DNA of 64,000 nt from Limnobacter litoralis (GCF_030160455.1 NZ_BSOJ01000015.1:124001-188000); one strand, 5' to 3'. Numbered from the stretch's first letter, positions 33,986 through 44,082 are shown. Notes: generated from the letters alone by a model not told the origin. Translations and numbers: made by a program.

Positions 33986-34729
33986 TTATGTCTTTTTGGA
34001 AAGCAGCTGAATGGCCTGAACCAGCTTTTGTACTGATTTCGAAAGATTTAAGCCCGTCTCTTCAAGTAATTTATTAGATAAATCAGATAACTCATTTAAA
34101 TTACTGAGTTCTGGAATATCACGCCCACCAATTGCAATGACATTGCCACTGCTGCAAGGCGGTAAAATGATGGCTTTTTGATCAAAGGCGGCCTGAAATC
34201 GCTCGATGGACTGTGCACTGTCTTTTTGATTGCTCAAGAGGTTGGCAACCACCCAGCCGCCCTCTTGCAACCGGGACAGCGAGTTCCCATAAAATTCTTT
34301 TGAATTCAAGGGTCCTACACATGCATTTTCATCAAAACCATCAATAAATATCAGGTCGAATTGTTCACTTGTCTCGGCCATGTGGGTTGCGCCGCAACCC
34401 AACTTCACATCAAAGTGATCTGAATTGGGCGGTAGCTTGAAATGCATGCGGGCTGCAGCCACAACGGCGGGTTCAATTTCAACGACTTGAATACGGCACT
34501 GAGGACGGTGCTTGCGCAAAAACCGGGGCATGGCCCCCACCCCCAGCCCGATGAACAAGGCAGAGCGAGGCCACCAGGGTTGCTGATTGAACAGCAAAGG
34601 CAGCATCATTTCACGGGTGTACTGCAGCTCAAGCGCGTCAGGGCGAGAGAGCCGCATGGCCCCCTGCACCCACTGGCTACCGAAGTGAAGCTGTCGAACG
34701 CCCTTCTCTTCGCTGATCAAAATTTCCAT
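33986..34729 (-). CDS. Spermidine synthase-like methyltransferase-fold protein
   Basis: A 247-residue protein with the polyamine-synthase fold: the N-terminal beta strands (VRQLHFGSQWVQGAM), ALFIGLGVGAMPRFLRK near 60, VVEIEPAVVAAAR near 83, and FIDGFDENA near 128. The DYSE/decarboxy-SAM site of true spermidine synthases is not clear, so a divergent member is likely, as often found in Betaproteobacteria. It follows the acyl-CoA dehydrogenase gene by 12 bp on the same strand and may share its transcript. Confidence 0.72.
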   Translation of the reverse strand: MEILISEEKGVRQLHFGSQWVQGAMRLSRPDALELQYTREMMLPLLFNQQPWWPRSALFIGLGVGAMPRFLRKHRPQCRIQVVEIEPAVVAAARMHFKLPPNSDHFDVKLGCGATHMAETSEQFDLIFIDGFDENACVGPLNSKEFYGNSLSRLQEGGWVVANLLSNQKDSAQSIERFQAAFDQKAIILPPCSSGNVIAIGGRDIPELSNLNELSDLSNKLLEETGLNLSKSVQKLVQAIQLLSKKT

Positions 34730-34741
34730 TCAGCCCGCAGC

Positions 34742-35893
34742 CTATCGCCCCAGCACGCCCCTGGCGATCATTTCTTTCATGATCTCAGAGGTGCCTGCAT
34801 AGATGGTTTGTACGCGTGCGTCGAGGTAAAAACGGGAAATCGGATATTCCTGGGTGTAGCCATAGCCACCAAACAGCTGCAGACAAGTGTCAGTGACCTT
34901 GCACTGCAATTCTGTGCTGGTCAACTTCAGGATGGAGGCTTCCTCGGTGCTCATGACGCCGGCTTTGCACCGCGCTGTGCATTGGGCCAGGTAGGCTTTC
35001 ACCAATTCAATCTCTGCCCGAAGCTCGGCCATCTTGAAGCGGGTGTTCTGGAATTGCGACACCGCTTGCCCGAAGGCCTTGCGCTGGGTAACGTAATCCA
35101 CGGTCAGCGCCATGGCCCCTTCACATGCACCGACAGCCTGGGTGGCCACACCAACTCGCTCTCGTGGCAGCTCTTGCATCAGGTACACAAAGCCTTTGTT
35201 TTCTTCGCCCAGCAAAGCGCTGGCAGGCACCCTCAAATTGTCAAAAAACAATTCAGCGGTGTCGCTGGTGTGCTGGCCGATCTTTTCAATGCCCTTGCCC
35301 TTTTTGAAACCGGGCAGGCTGGTGTCCACAAGAAACAGGGAAATACCCTTTGCACCCTTGCTGGGGTCGGTTTTGGCAGCCAGCACCACCAAGCCTGCGT
35401 TCAAACCATTGGTGATAAAAATCTTGGAGCCGTTAATGACATATTCATCGCCGTCGCGAACTGCGTTGGTGCGCATGCCTGCGAGATCACTGCCAGCGCC
35501 TGGTTCGGTCATGCCAATGGCGCCGATGACCTCGCCCGTGGCCATTTTGGGTAGCCAATACGCCTTTTGCTCTGGTGTGCCGATGTTGTTGACGTAAGGC
35601 ATCACAATGTTCGCGTGCACGTTCAAGCCTGTGCTTAAACCAGCCAGCCCAAGGCGGCAGGTTTCCTCCAGAATCATCAGGTTGACTTCGAACGGGGCGC
35701 CTGCCGCGCCATATTCTTCCGGCATGTCGGGGCCAAGCATACCGGCAGCACCCAGCATGTTCCAAACCTCTCGCGGCATGTGGCCCTGCTTTTCCCATCG
35801 GTCATAGTGCGGCAGCACTTCGCGCTCCAGGCAGCGAATCAGCATGTCGCGATACAGCGTCAAGTCTTCGTCGATGTGTTCCATGCGTCCCAT
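34742..35893 (-). CDS. Acyl-CoA dehydrogenase
   Basis: A 383-residue FAD-dependent dehydrogenase that introduces the alpha-beta double bond in acyl-CoA. Signature 1 GMTEPGAGSDLAG lies near residue 128, the FAD/acyl loop VYLMQELPRERVG near 230, QLFGGYGYTQEYPISRFYLD near 340, and the catalytic Glu in YAGTSEIMKEMIA near 370. The ATG at 35893 follows AAGGAG closely; earlier starts are rejected. It is 10 bp behind the SDR gene, forming a short-chain fatty or branched-acyl degradation pair. The chain-length preference is open. Confidence 0.92.
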   Translation of the reverse strand: MGRMEHIDEDLTLYRDMLIRCLEREVLPHYDRWEKQGHMPREVWNMLGAAGMLGPDMPEEYGAAGAPFEVNLMILEETCRLGLAGLSTGLNVHANIVMPYVNNIGTPEQKAYWLPKMATGEVIGAIGMTEPGAGSDLAGMRTNAVRDGDEYVINGSKIFITNGLNAGLVVLAAKTDPSKGAKGISLFLVDTSLPGFKKGKGIEKIGQHTSDTAELFFDNLRVPASALLGEENKGFVYLMQELPRERVGVATQAVGACEGAMALTVDYVTQRKAFGQAVSQFQNTRFKMAELRAEIELVKAYLAQCTARCKAGVMSTEEASILKLTSTELQCKVTDTCLQLFGGYGYTQEYPISRFYLDARVQTIYAGTSEIMKEMIARGVLGR

Positions 35894-35903
35894 GTTGAAC
35901 TCC

Positions 35904-36674
35904 TTACTTGGCTTGCATGCGGATACCACCATCCAGACGGATGGTTTCAGCATTCAGATACGCGTTTTGGCAGATGGACACGCACAGGGAACCATACTCG
36001 GCCGGGTTACCAAACCGTTTGGGGTTCTGAACCATGGCAATCAGCGGTTGACGGTATTCGTCAGACACACCCTGCATCATGGGCGTGTCGAAAATGCCAG
36101 GGGCAATGGTATTCACACGGATGCCATAACGGGCAAGATCGCGCGCCATCGGCAGCGTCATACCGACCACCCCACCTTTGCTGGCGGAATAAGCCGCCTG
36201 GCCGGTTTGTCCATCAAACGCAGCCACTGACGCGGTGTTGATGATCACGCCACGCTGTCCATCGGCGTCAGGCTGGTTTTTGGCCATTTCTTCGGCGGCA
36301 AGTCGGGCCACGTTGAATGAACCAATCAGGTTGACCTGAATGGTTTTGGCAAAGGCTGCCAAAGGCAGGGCTTTGCTGTCTCGGTCCAGCGTTTTGCCTG
36401 CAGCGCCAATGCCTGCGCAATTGACAAGCACATGGATGCCGCCAAATTCTTTCACGGTGGTGGAAATGGCGTGTTGCACAGAGTCCTCATCGGCCACATT
36501 GACCTTGAAAAACAAAACCTTGCCCGGGTGCTTTTGTGCAAGTGCCTGCCCGGCTTCTTCATTCATGTCAAAAACGACGGCGCGTGCGCCTTTGGCCAGA
36601 AATTGCTCCACGCTGGCCAATCCCAGTCCACTGGCTCCGCCGGTTACCACGGCCACTTTGTCATTCAGGTTCAT
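35904..36674 (-). CDS. SDR 3-hydroxyacyl-CoA dehydrogenase-like (HSD17B10 type)
   Basis: A 256-residue short-chain dehydrogenase. The NAD site [12 protein letters not shown] lies near residue 12, the stable NCAG near 83, and the catalytic YSASK near 157 (Tyr and Lys), with a Ser in NTASVAAF near 144. The sequence order matches type 2 3-hydroxyacyl-CoA dehydrogenases (HSD17B10). The ATG at 36674 has AAGGAG six bases upstream. It is followed by an acyl-CoA dehydrogenase gene, so the two plausibly act in one beta-oxidation-like route. Confidence 0.9.
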   Translation of the reverse strand: MNLNDKVAVVTGGASGLGLASVEQFLAKGARAVVFDMNEEAGQALAQKHPGKVLFFKVNVADEDSVQHAISTTVKEFGGIHVLVNCAGIGAAGKTLDRDSKALPLAAFAKTIQVNLIGSFNVARLAAEEMAKNQPDADGQRGVIINTASVAAFDGQTGQAAYSASKGGVVGMTLPMARDLARYGIRVNTIAPGIFDTPMMQGVSDEYRQPLIAMVQNPKRFGNPAEYGSLCVSICQNAYLNAETIRLDGGIRMQAK

Positions 36675-36705
36675 GCTCGTCTCCTTGTGCTGCATGTTGT
36701 TCTAT

Positions 36706-37668
36706 TCAATGTGGTGAAAGGTTACCTGAAAATGAACGATCGTTCGATAGTGCGCGTACACCTTCCAGCGCTTTCAGGCTGACCTCGCGCATGATTCGAA
36801 CAAAATCCTGCATGTAGGGCTTGTGGGCGTGTGAAGCCACCATGGCCGCATGGAGCTCGGCCTGAAGCCCTTTGGACCCGAGCTTCAACTGGGTGACGTA
36901 TTGTCGATCCACGTAAGGTTTGACCGCCCAGCGCGGCAAAGCAGAAACACCCCGTTTGCTGGCGACCAGTTGCAGAAGCGCCACCGTCAGTTCACTGCTG
37001 CGCCGGTGCGGCCGAACGTTGGCAGGATGCAGAAAGTGCCGCAACACATCCAGCATGTCGTCGGGCACGGGGTAAGTGATCAAGACCTCGTCTGCAAAGT
37101 CAGCAGGTTCAAGCCAGGGTTTGGCAGCCAGAGGGGACTCATTGGCGACCACGCCCACAATTTCATAGGCAAAAAGAGGTTCAAAAGCAACGCCCTGCTC
37201 GGCCTGCGCCTCGGACACAATGGCGAGTTCAGCCTCTCCACGGTGCAATAAACCCACCGGGTCTGCGTGAAATCCTGACACGATGTCCAGCTCGACCTCG
37301 GGCCACCGCTCCCGATAGACGTCCATGGAAGGCATCAACCAGTCAAAACAGGTGTGGCATTCAACCGCGATGCGCAGCGGCCCGCTACCACCCACACGCA
37401 TCTTTTGAATGTTCAGTTCAACACGATCCACTTCGGGCAGTACTTGCCTGGCCAGCGTCAACAGCTGCATGCCCAGGGGCGTGAATCGGGTGCCGCCTGC
37501 GCTTCGATTCAAAAGTGCATCGTCGAAGTGATCCTCCAGCGCCTTGATTTGATGAGAAACCGCCGATTGAGTGAGGTGCAGCAGATCCGCGGCACGCGAC
37601 AAACCCCCCGTTTGATCAATGGCCAGCAGGGTGCGCAAGTGACGCAGTTCAAGTATGGATTTAGACAT
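36706..37668 (-). CDS. metR: LysR-family regulator MetR
   Basis: A 320-residue LysR regulator: winged-helix DNA-binding domain at about 1-65 (HLRTLLAIDQTGGLSRAADLLHLTQSAVSHQIKALE) and an effector-binding domain from about 92, including CHTCFDW near 103, a MetR-type feature for homocysteine sensing. It is divergent from metE and its start codon overlaps a perfect MetR site, which indicates autoregulation and control of metE. The next gene on the same strand is the SDR gene. Confidence 0.92.
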   Translation of the reverse strand: MSKSILELRHLRTLLAIDQTGGLSRAADLLHLTQSAVSHQIKALEDHFDDALLNRSAGGTRFTPLGMQLLTLARQVLPEVDRVELNIQKMRVGGSGPLRIAVECHTCFDWLMPSMDVYRERWPEVELDIVSGFHADPVGLLHRGEAELAIVSEAQAEQGVAFEPLFAYEIVGVVANESPLAAKPWLEPADFADEVLITYPVPDDMLDVLRHFLHPANVRPHRRSSELTVALLQLVASKRGVSALPRWAVKPYVDRQYVTQLKLGSKGLQAELHAAMVASHAHKPYMQDFVRIMREVSLKALEGVRALSNDRSFSGNLSPH

Positions 37669-37680
37669 GAATGAAATTCA
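37668..37680. promoter_or_regulatory. MetR binding site
   Basis: A perfect TGAA-N5-TTCA site (TGAATGAAATTCA) overlaps the first base of the metR start codon and lies 88 bases upstream of the metE start. It matches the known MetR operator and its position predicts repression of metR and activation of metE. Confidence 0.75.
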
Positions 37681-37767
37681 TTAAAATTAGGAAAAATATT
37701 CGTTTGAATAATACCCATGAGATCGCCATGATGACAAGCCTCAACTTTGAAGCGGACACAACTCATC

Positions 37768-40101
37768 ATGATCAAGACACACATTGCGGGTTACCCAAGA
37801 ATTGGCGCGCAACGCGAGCTGAAATTTGCATTGGAAAAACACTGGCGAGGTGAAATCAGCCAGCGCGAATTGTTGGACACGGCGACAGCGCTGCGTCTGG
37901 CCCATTGGCAAACACAGATCGATCAAGGCCTGGACTTTATTACTGTCGGTGATTTCAGCCTGTATGACCACGTGGCCGACCACATCGCCCTGTTCGGCTG
38001 TATTCCACCGCGATTCAGGCATGAAGAGGGTTCGCCACTGGACAACTACTTCCACATGGTGCGCGGCAAGCGACCCAAAGCCAGCCAATGCGCCTGCCAC
38101 GCAGACACCTTTGCCCTGGAAATGACCAAATGGTTCGACACCAACTACCACTACATGGTGCCGGAATTTGACGATGAAACCCGTTTTAACCTGCATGCGG
38201 AGGCCCTGCTGGACCAGTTGGCTCAGGCAAAGTTGCTGCAGCACCCAATCAAGATCACCCTGATCGGGCCGATCACATTGCTGTTGCTGGGCAAAAGCAA
38301 ACAGCCGGATTTTGAGCCTCTGAACCTTCTTGATGCCCTTGTGGACCAGTACACAACACTGCTTGGCCAGCTGAAGCAAGCCGGCGCCCAGTGGGTGCAA
38401 CTGGACGAACCCGTGTTGGGGCTTGACCTGCCTGCAAGCACGTTGGCGCTGTTTGATTCAACGTACAACAGCCTGAAACGGGGTGGTTTACCCATCTTGC
38501 TGGGCACGTATTTTTCAGAACTGGAGGGCCACATTAGCCAGGCGTGCAAATTACCGGTGGATGGCTTGCACCTGGACTGCGTGCGGGGCCTGAAAGACCT
38601 GCCCGCCGTGCTGGATTGGTTGCCGAACTACAAGGTGTTGTCGCTGGGCCTCGTCGATGGTCGCAACATCTGGAAAACGGATCTGGAACAGGCTTTGAAA
38701 CACGTCACGGCGGCATTTGATTCAGGCAAAAATGAGGTGTGGTTGTCCAGCAATTGCAGCCTTTTGCATTGCCCTTACACCTTGGCCGATGACACTGGGG
38801 TGTTGCCCGCCGTGCGCAACTGGCTGAGTGGTGCCATTGAAAAACTGGGTGAAATCGAGCTGCTTAAACAGGCTGCCAACGCCCTGTTGCATGGCAAGGC
38901 GCTGAGCACTGAAACAGCAACGGCACTGGCCAGACACCAGGCCGCAGTGGCCGAACGACATTCGAGCAACTGGGTGCACAAACCGGCAGTCAAGGCGCGG
39001 GTGAAGGCCACTGAAGGGCTGTCGTTTTCCAGACAAAGTCCTTTCAAGGTCAGACGGGCCGTGCAACAACAGCGCTTCAACCTGCCCGCTTTTCCCACCA
39101 CCACAATTGGATCTTTCCCACAAACGGCAGACATTCGGGCACTGCGCAAACGCTTGAAGGCTGGCCTGATCGACCAGAACGCCTATGACACTGAGATTCG
39201 CAACGCCATCGCAGACTGCATTCAAAAACAGGAAGTGCTGGGGCTGGATGTGCTGGTGCATGGCGAACCGGAACGCAATGACATGGTGGAATTTTTCGGT
39301 GAACGACTGGACGGATTTGCATTCTCCGCCAACGGATGGGTTCAATCTTACGGGTCGAGGTGCGTGAAACCGCCCATTCTGTACGGCGATGTAAGCCGCC
39401 CTGCCCCCATGACCGTGGACACCAGCGTGTTTGCCCAAAGCTTGAGCAAGCGACCCGTGAAGGGCATGCTGACTGGCCCGGTGACCATTTTGCAGTGGAG
39501 CTTTGTGCGTGACGACCAGGCAAGGTCAGAGACTGCGAAGCAAATTGCCTTGGCGATCGCCGACGAAGTGATCGATCTGGAATGCGCAGGCATTGGCATG
39601 ATCCAGATCGACGAGCCCGCCTACCGTGAAGGTCTGCCTTTGCGAAAAAAAGACCAAGCGGCCTACCTGGATTGGGCAACGCTGGCCTTCCGAATCAGTG
39701 CCTGTGGGGTCAAAGACGAAACGCAAATTCACACGCACATGTGTTACGCCGAATTCAATGACATCTTGCCGAATATTGCAGCCATGGACGCCGATGTAAT
39801 CACCATCGAAACCAGTCGGTCTGACATGGAATTGCTTCGCGGATTTGGTGAATTCAGTTACCCCAATGACATAGGGCCTGGCGTGTACGACATTCATTCA
39901 CCACGCGTACCAGCAGTGGGCGAATTGGTTCGATTGATGCAAAAGGCGGCTGAGGTGATCGATCCCGCTCAACTCTGGATCAATCCGGACTGTGGCCTCA
40001 AAACCCGAGGCTGGCCCGAGACACTGGAGGCCCTGCATGTGATGATGCAGGCTGCCAAGACGCTTCGAACACTTCACCAGAATGTAAAACTTTGCGCATA
40101 A
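37768..40101 (+). CDS. metE: Cobalamin-independent methionine synthase
   Basis: Transfers methyl from 5-methyltetrahydropteroyl-triglutamate to homocysteine without B12. The 777 residues match the family. The N-terminal IAGYPRIGAQRELKFALE begins right after the ATG at 37768, the C-terminal catalytic domain begins near TTTIGSFPQTADIRALRK, and zinc ligands appear as HTHMCYAEFNDI (His, Cys), the Glu of IETSRSDMELL, and Cys in NPDCGLKTR. A TTG at 37747 is an alternative start, but ATG fits the family. No cobalamin riboswitch fits in the 99-bp gap from metR. Confidence 0.96.
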   Translation: MIKTHIAGYPRIGAQRELKFALEKHWRGEISQRELLDTATALRLAHWQTQIDQGLDFITVGDFSLYDHVADHIALFGCIPPRFRHEEGSPLDNYFHMVRGKRPKASQCACHADTFALEMTKWFDTNYHYMVPEFDDETRFNLHAEALLDQLAQAKLLQHPIKITLIGPITLLLLGKSKQPDFEPLNLLDALVDQYTTLLGQLKQAGAQWVQLDEPVLGLDLPASTLALFDSTYNSLKRGGLPILLGTYFSELEGHISQACKLPVDGLHLDCVRGLKDLPAVLDWLPNYKVLSLGLVDGRNIWKTDLEQALKHVTAAFDSGKNEVWLSSNCSLLHCPYTLADDTGVLPAVRNWLSGAIEKLGEIELLKQAANALLHGKALSTETATALARHQAAVAERHSSNWVHKPAVKARVKATEGLSFSRQSPFKVRRAVQQQRFNLPAFPTTTIGSFPQTADIRALRKRLKAGLIDQNAYDTEIRNAIADCIQKQEVLGLDVLVHGEPERNDMVEFFGERLDGFAFSANGWVQSYGSRCVKPPILYGDVSRPAPMTVDTSVFAQSLSKRPVKGMLTGPVTILQWSFVRDDQARSETAKQIALAIADEVIDLECAGIGMIQIDEPAYREGLPLRKKDQAAYLDWATLAFRISACGVKDETQIHTHMCYAEFNDILPNIAAMDADVITIETSRSDMELLRGFGEFSYPNDIGPGVYDIHSPRVPAVGELVRLMQKAAEVIDPAQLWINPDCGLKTRGWPETLEALHVMMQAAKTLRTLHQNVKLCA

Positions 40102-40181
40102 ATGACTTGCGGGCCAGTTGAAATGCCTGTGTCCAAGTAAAAATAGAGCCCATAATCATTCGGCCTATTTCTGGAGACAAC

Positions 40182-41375
40182 ATGCAACAGGATTCAATCG
40201 TCATTGTGGGTGCAGCAAGAACGCCGATGGGTGGCTTTCAAGGGGCGCTGTCGGCCCTTTCCACCCCGGAGCTTGGCGCACATGCCATACAACAGGCATT
40301 GCTGAGAACGGGCAATGGCTTGCTGCCCGAACATCTTGAAGAAGTCATCATGGGATGCGTGCTGCCCGCAGGGCTTGGGCAAGCCCCTGCCCGACAGGCA
40401 GCACTGGCTGCCGGCTTGCCGCTGGACAGCGCCTGCACCACAGTCAACAAGATGTGCGGGTCTGGCATGAAAGCGGTGATGCTGGCTCACGATGCCTTGC
40501 GTGCAGGCAGTGCCAACGTGGCCGTGGCGGGCGGCATGGAAAGCATGAGCAATGCCCCTTACTTGTTGCCGAAAGCCCGTGCGGGCCTGCGCATGGGGCA
40601 TGGGCAGGTGCTGGACCACATGTTTCTGGACGGTCTGGAGGACGCCTATGAAAAGGGACGCCTGATGGGCACTTTTGCCCAAGACTGCGCAGACGCTTAT
40701 GAATTCAGCCGTCAGGCCCAGGACGAATTTGCGCTGCGGTCGCTGGCGCGCGCCAAAGGGGCCATTGAAGACGGTTCGTTTGATTGGGAGGTGGCGCCCA
40801 TTGAAGTGCCAGCAAAAGGCAGCAGCAAACAGGTTGCGCACGATGAACAGCCATTGAAGGCAGACCCTGCCAAAATTCCTGCTTTGAAACCCGCATTCAG
40901 ACCAGGCACCGGCACGGTGACAGCGGCCAACAGCTCATCCATTTCAGACGGGGCGGCTGCCCTCGTGTTGATGCATGAATCGCAAGCCAACAAAATGGGC
41001 ATACAGCCCTTGGCCCGAATTCTGGGACACGCCAGCCACGCCCAAAAGCCCAGCTTGTTTACCACTGCGCCTGTAGGCGCCATCCAGAAGCTGCTGACCA
41101 AAACCGGTTTGAATGTGGGGGCGGTGGACCTGTTTGAAATCAACGAGGCCTTTGCCGTGGTGACCATGGCTGCCATGGTTGAACTCAGCTTGCCTGCAGA
41201 CATTGTGAACATCCACGGTGGAGCCTGCGCTTTGGGGCATCCGATCGGTGCCAGTGGCGCGCGAATTCTGTGCACTTTGATGGGTGCCCTGAAAAAAACG
41301 GGTGGCAAGCTCGGCGTGGCCAGCCTGTGCATCGGGGGTGGCGAGGCCACTGCCATGGCCATCGAAATGCTCTGA
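40182..41375 (+). CDS. Acetyl-CoA acetyltransferase (thiolase II)
   Basis: A 397-residue thiolase that condenses two acetyl-CoA, or splits acetoacetyl-CoA. The active Cys lies in VNKMCGSGMKAV near residue 91, the His in FEINEAFAVVTMA near 325, and the C-terminal Cys in LCIGGGEATAMAIE near 385. The signature HGGACALGHPIGASGAR lies near 350. Phasin in the same window supports a PHA-related role but the thiolase could also serve degradation. The ribosome site is TGGAG before the ATG at 40182. Confidence 0.93.
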   Translation: MQQDSIVIVGAARTPMGGFQGALSALSTPELGAHAIQQALLRTGNGLLPEHLEEVIMGCVLPAGLGQAPARQAALAAGLPLDSACTTVNKMCGSGMKAVMLAHDALRAGSANVAVAGGMESMSNAPYLLPKARAGLRMGHGQVLDHMFLDGLEDAYEKGRLMGTFAQDCADAYEFSRQAQDEFALRSLARAKGAIEDGSFDWEVAPIEVPAKGSSKQVAHDEQPLKADPAKIPALKPAFRPGTGTVTAANSSSISDGAAALVLMHESQANKMGIQPLARILGHASHAQKPSLFTTAPVGAIQKLLTKTGLNVGAVDLFEINEAFAVVTMAAMVELSLPADIVNIHGGACALGHPIGASGARILCTLMGALKKTGGKLGVASLCIGGGEATAMAIEML

Positions 41376-41391
41376 CCCTTCAAAGCCCACC

Positions 41392-43143
41392 ATGCTGAGT
41401 GTTGTCTATTTTCTGCTGGCGGCTGCCATCGCCGTACCCCTGTTCAAAAGACTGGGGCTGGGTGCCATTTTGGGTTACCTGGCTGCGGGTGTCGTAATCG
41501 GACCTGCGGTTTTGGGGCTGATCAATGATCCGGAAAATGTGCTGCACTTTTCTGAAATTGGCGTGATCTTGCTGCTGTTTGTCATTGGTCTCGAACTGGA
41601 GCCCGCCAAATTGTGGGCAATGCGTGCGCAGGTGCTCTTGCTGGGTGGCGGGCAGTTGTTGTTGACAGCAGCCATCAGCTACCTGGTGCTGGCAAAAGGC
41701 TTTGGCATGGGCAGCAACAGTGCGCTGGTGGTGTCCATGGCACTGGCCTTGTCTTCCACGGCATTTGCGGTGCAGTTGATGGCCGACAAGGGCATGATGG
41801 GCAACGAGGACGGCCGTCGCGGTTTTTCCATTTTGCTGTTTCAAGACCTGGCGGTTGTGCCCATTCTTTTTGTGGTTCAAGCCCTGAGCCCCATGGCCGA
41901 CAAGCCAGATGCCCTACCCTGGTGGATTGCGCCGGCGGCTGTCACCCTCTTGGTGGTGTTTGCCCGGTTCTTGATCAACCCCGCCCTGAACTTCATGTCG
42001 CGCTATGGCGGCGCTGAAATCATGACGGTGGTGGCACTGCTGATTGTGATGGGCGCAGCCGTGCTGATGGACTCGGCTGGCTTGTCCATGGGCCTTGGCG
42101 CTTTTTTGGCGGGCATGATGCTGGCCAACTCCACTTTCCGCCATCAACTGGAAGCCGATGTTGAACCCTTCAAGGGACTCAGCCTCGGCCTGTTTTTCAT
42201 TTCAATCGGCATGACCTTGAACCTGGGGCTTTTGCGGACCGAGCCAATGACGGTCATGGCGGGCACCTTGGGTTTGATGGCGCTGAAGGCGGCCGTAGTG
42301 GCGGCATTGGTCATGTTGGCCCGCGTGCCGTGGTCGCGTGCGCTGATGCTGGGCCTGATGCTCAGCCAGGGCGGTGAATTTGGTTTCGTGATCATGTCGC
42401 AGGCTTTGTCGGACAAACTGCTGGATGCACACGTGGCCGGCCTTGTGAACCTGGTGGTTGGCCTTTCCATGGCACTGACTTCCCCTGTGGTGATCTGGGC
42501 CGAGCGACGCATGGACAAAAAGGCCTTGAAAACACCTGAAAAGGAAAGCCGCTTTGAGGAAAAATCGCCTGAAGTGCTGATTCTTGGATTTGGCCGGTTT
42601 GGCCAGGTGACGGGCCGTATTCTGGCGGCCAATCACATTCCATTTACGGCGCTGGACAAAGACGCTGACCACATTGAGTTTGTTCGACGATTTGGCAACA
42701 AGGTGTTTTATGGCGACGCGGCAAGGCGCGAGATCATGGAGGCGGCCGGGCTTTCGCGAGCGCGCATTGTGGTGGTGGCCATTGATGAACCCATGATTGC
42801 CCTGAACGTGGTGGAATACGTAACCCACAACTACCCCAAGATTACCTTGATCGCAAGAGCCCACAACCGCGCTGATTACATCAAGCTGAAAGCCAGTGGC
42901 GCGAAGGTGGTGATCCGTGAAGTGTTTGCTGGCGCACTGGAAGCGGCCACCGAAACGCTGGTTGCGCTGGGCTTCAGCGACAGCCAGGCGCTGTCAGCCG
43001 CCAATTTGTTTGAGCAACACGATCGGAAATTGCTGGAAAAGCAGGCCAAGGCCGGTGAAGACCCTGATAAGCTGATTCAGATTGGCCTGACCGGTCGACA
43101 AGAGCTCGAAGAGCTGTTCCGCAAGGACCAGCAGCCTGATTGA
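41392..43143 (+). CDS. KefB/KefC-type cation:proton antiporter
   Basis: A 583-residue CPA2 antiporter with about 12 membrane spans over residues 1-385 (from MLSVVYFLLAAAIAVPLFKRLG), a short linker, and a cytoplasmic TrkA-N/RCK NAD-binding domain from about 400 (LILGFGRFGQVTGRIL). A glutathione-gated K+ efflux system is the closest match. The ATG at 41392 begins the first span; the ORF extends upstream into the thiolase gene. It starts 16 bp after the thiolase stop and is followed 24 bp later by an mscS gene, suggesting a turgor/ion operon. Confidence 0.9.
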   Translation: MLSVVYFLLAAAIAVPLFKRLGLGAILGYLAAGVVIGPAVLGLINDPENVLHFSEIGVILLLFVIGLELEPAKLWAMRAQVLLLGGGQLLLTAAISYLVLAKGFGMGSNSALVVSMALALSSTAFAVQLMADKGMMGNEDGRRGFSILLFQDLAVVPILFVVQALSPMADKPDALPWWIAPAAVTLLVVFARFLINPALNFMSRYGGAEIMTVVALLIVMGAAVLMDSAGLSMGLGAFLAGMMLANSTFRHQLEADVEPFKGLSLGLFFISIGMTLNLGLLRTEPMTVMAGTLGLMALKAAVVAALVMLARVPWSRALMLGLMLSQGGEFGFVIMSQALSDKLLDAHVAGLVNLVVGLSMALTSPVVIWAERRMDKKALKTPEKESRFEEKSPEVLILGFGRFGQVTGRILAANHIPFTALDKDADHIEFVRRFGNKVFYGDAARREIMEAAGLSRARIVVVAIDEPMIALNVVEYVTHNYPKITLIARAHNRADYIKLKASGAKVVIREVFAGALEAATETLVALGFSDSQALSAANLFEQHDRKLLEKQAKAGEDPDKLIQIGLTGRQELEELFRKDQQPD

Positions 43144-43167
43144 ATGCCATGAGAAAGCCACCCCGCC

Positions 43168-44082
43168 ATGATTGCTGAATTTGTGTCCGTGCTGCAGGTG
43201 CTACAACCTGCTGGTGAAAAACTGTTCGACTTTCTCGAAACCCGAACCGGCCGTTTTCTGCTGTCGATTCTGTTTGTGGTTGCAGCCGTCTTTGTCAATC
43301 GTTTGATGAAATGGCAGCTTCAGCGTCAGGGGCAGGCGCACCCGAATGACACACCCATGCGCGCAAAGTGGGTACGACGAAACAACCTGGTCTGGATATT
43401 CACTTTCCTGCTGATCACCGCAGTGTGGTCGAACCAGATCAAAAGCTTTTTGTATTCGATTGCTGCCGTGGCGGGTGCCATGCTGGTGGTCAGCAAAGAC
43501 CTGATTTTGTGCCTGTGGGGCGCATTGATTATTTCACTGAACAAGAGCCTGCGAATCGGCAGCACCATTGAGGTGGGCAAATACACGGGCCAACTGGTCA
43601 ACACAGGCTTTCTGACCTTTGAACTGGCTGAAATCGGGCCTTCCAAGAAGCAGACCGGGCGTCTCTTGCAATTGCCCAACTCGATTGTGTTCACCGAAGG
43701 AATTCGCAACCTGTCCACCTATGGCACTTATGGCATTCATCTGATTGATTTCAATTTTGACAAGACGGTGAACCTTGATGCGGCTGAAAAACTCGCCCTT
43801 CGGCTTGCCTCAGAAAGCGGCAAAATGTGGCTTGAAAATGCAGAGGCGCATTTTTCAATGCTGGAGCGGAACAATTTTGTGGATTTGCCAAAGGCCCGTC
43901 CCGAGGTGTTCTGGGCCAGTGTAGATGACAAGTGCCTGCGCATGACACTCCGACTGGCCTGCCCCTTGAGCAAACGTGGCCAGGTCGAAAAAGCAATCGT
44001 AAAGCGCTTCTGGATTGAATACCTGCAACAACCCCACCCCGAAGCGCACGATGACGACGCAGAAAACCTGCATCTGGATTGA
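43168..44082 (+). CDS. Small-conductance mechanosensitive channel family (MscS)
   Basis: A 304-residue MscS-family channel. Membrane spans are seen at about 30-47, 75-95 and 100-125; the third, with ALIISLNKSLRIGSTIEVG, ends in the beta-domain signature that follows the pore helix. The cytoplasmic domain fills the rest. It follows a KefB/C gene by 24 bp, matching a role in osmotic relief. Its stop codon ends at 44082 and the convergent EAL gene's stop starts at 44083, with no gap between. Confidence 0.85.
   Translation: MIAEFVSVLQVLQPAGEKLFDFLETRTGRFLLSILFVVAAVFVNRLMKWQLQRQGQAHPNDTPMRAKWVRRNNLVWIFTFLLITAVWSNQIKSFLYSIAAVAGAMLVVSKDLILCLWGALIISLNKSLRIGSTIEVGKYTGQLVNTGFLTFELAEIGPSKKQTGRLLQLPNSIVFTEGIRNLSTYGTYGIHLIDFNFDKTVNLDAAEKLALRLASESGKMWLENAEAHFSMLERNNFVDLPKARPEVFWASVDDKCLRMTLRLACPLSKRGQVEKAIVKRFWIEYLQQPHPEAHDDDAENLHLD

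Noticed and set aside
34442-35554. 370-residue open frame on the plus strand
   Set aside because: Antisense to the spermidine-synthase-like and acyl-CoA dehydrogenase genes, crossing their boundary; no domain recognised.
37669-37767. Cobalamin riboswitch before metE
   Set aside because: The gap is only 99 bases and has no B12-box sequence; MetR control explains the region.
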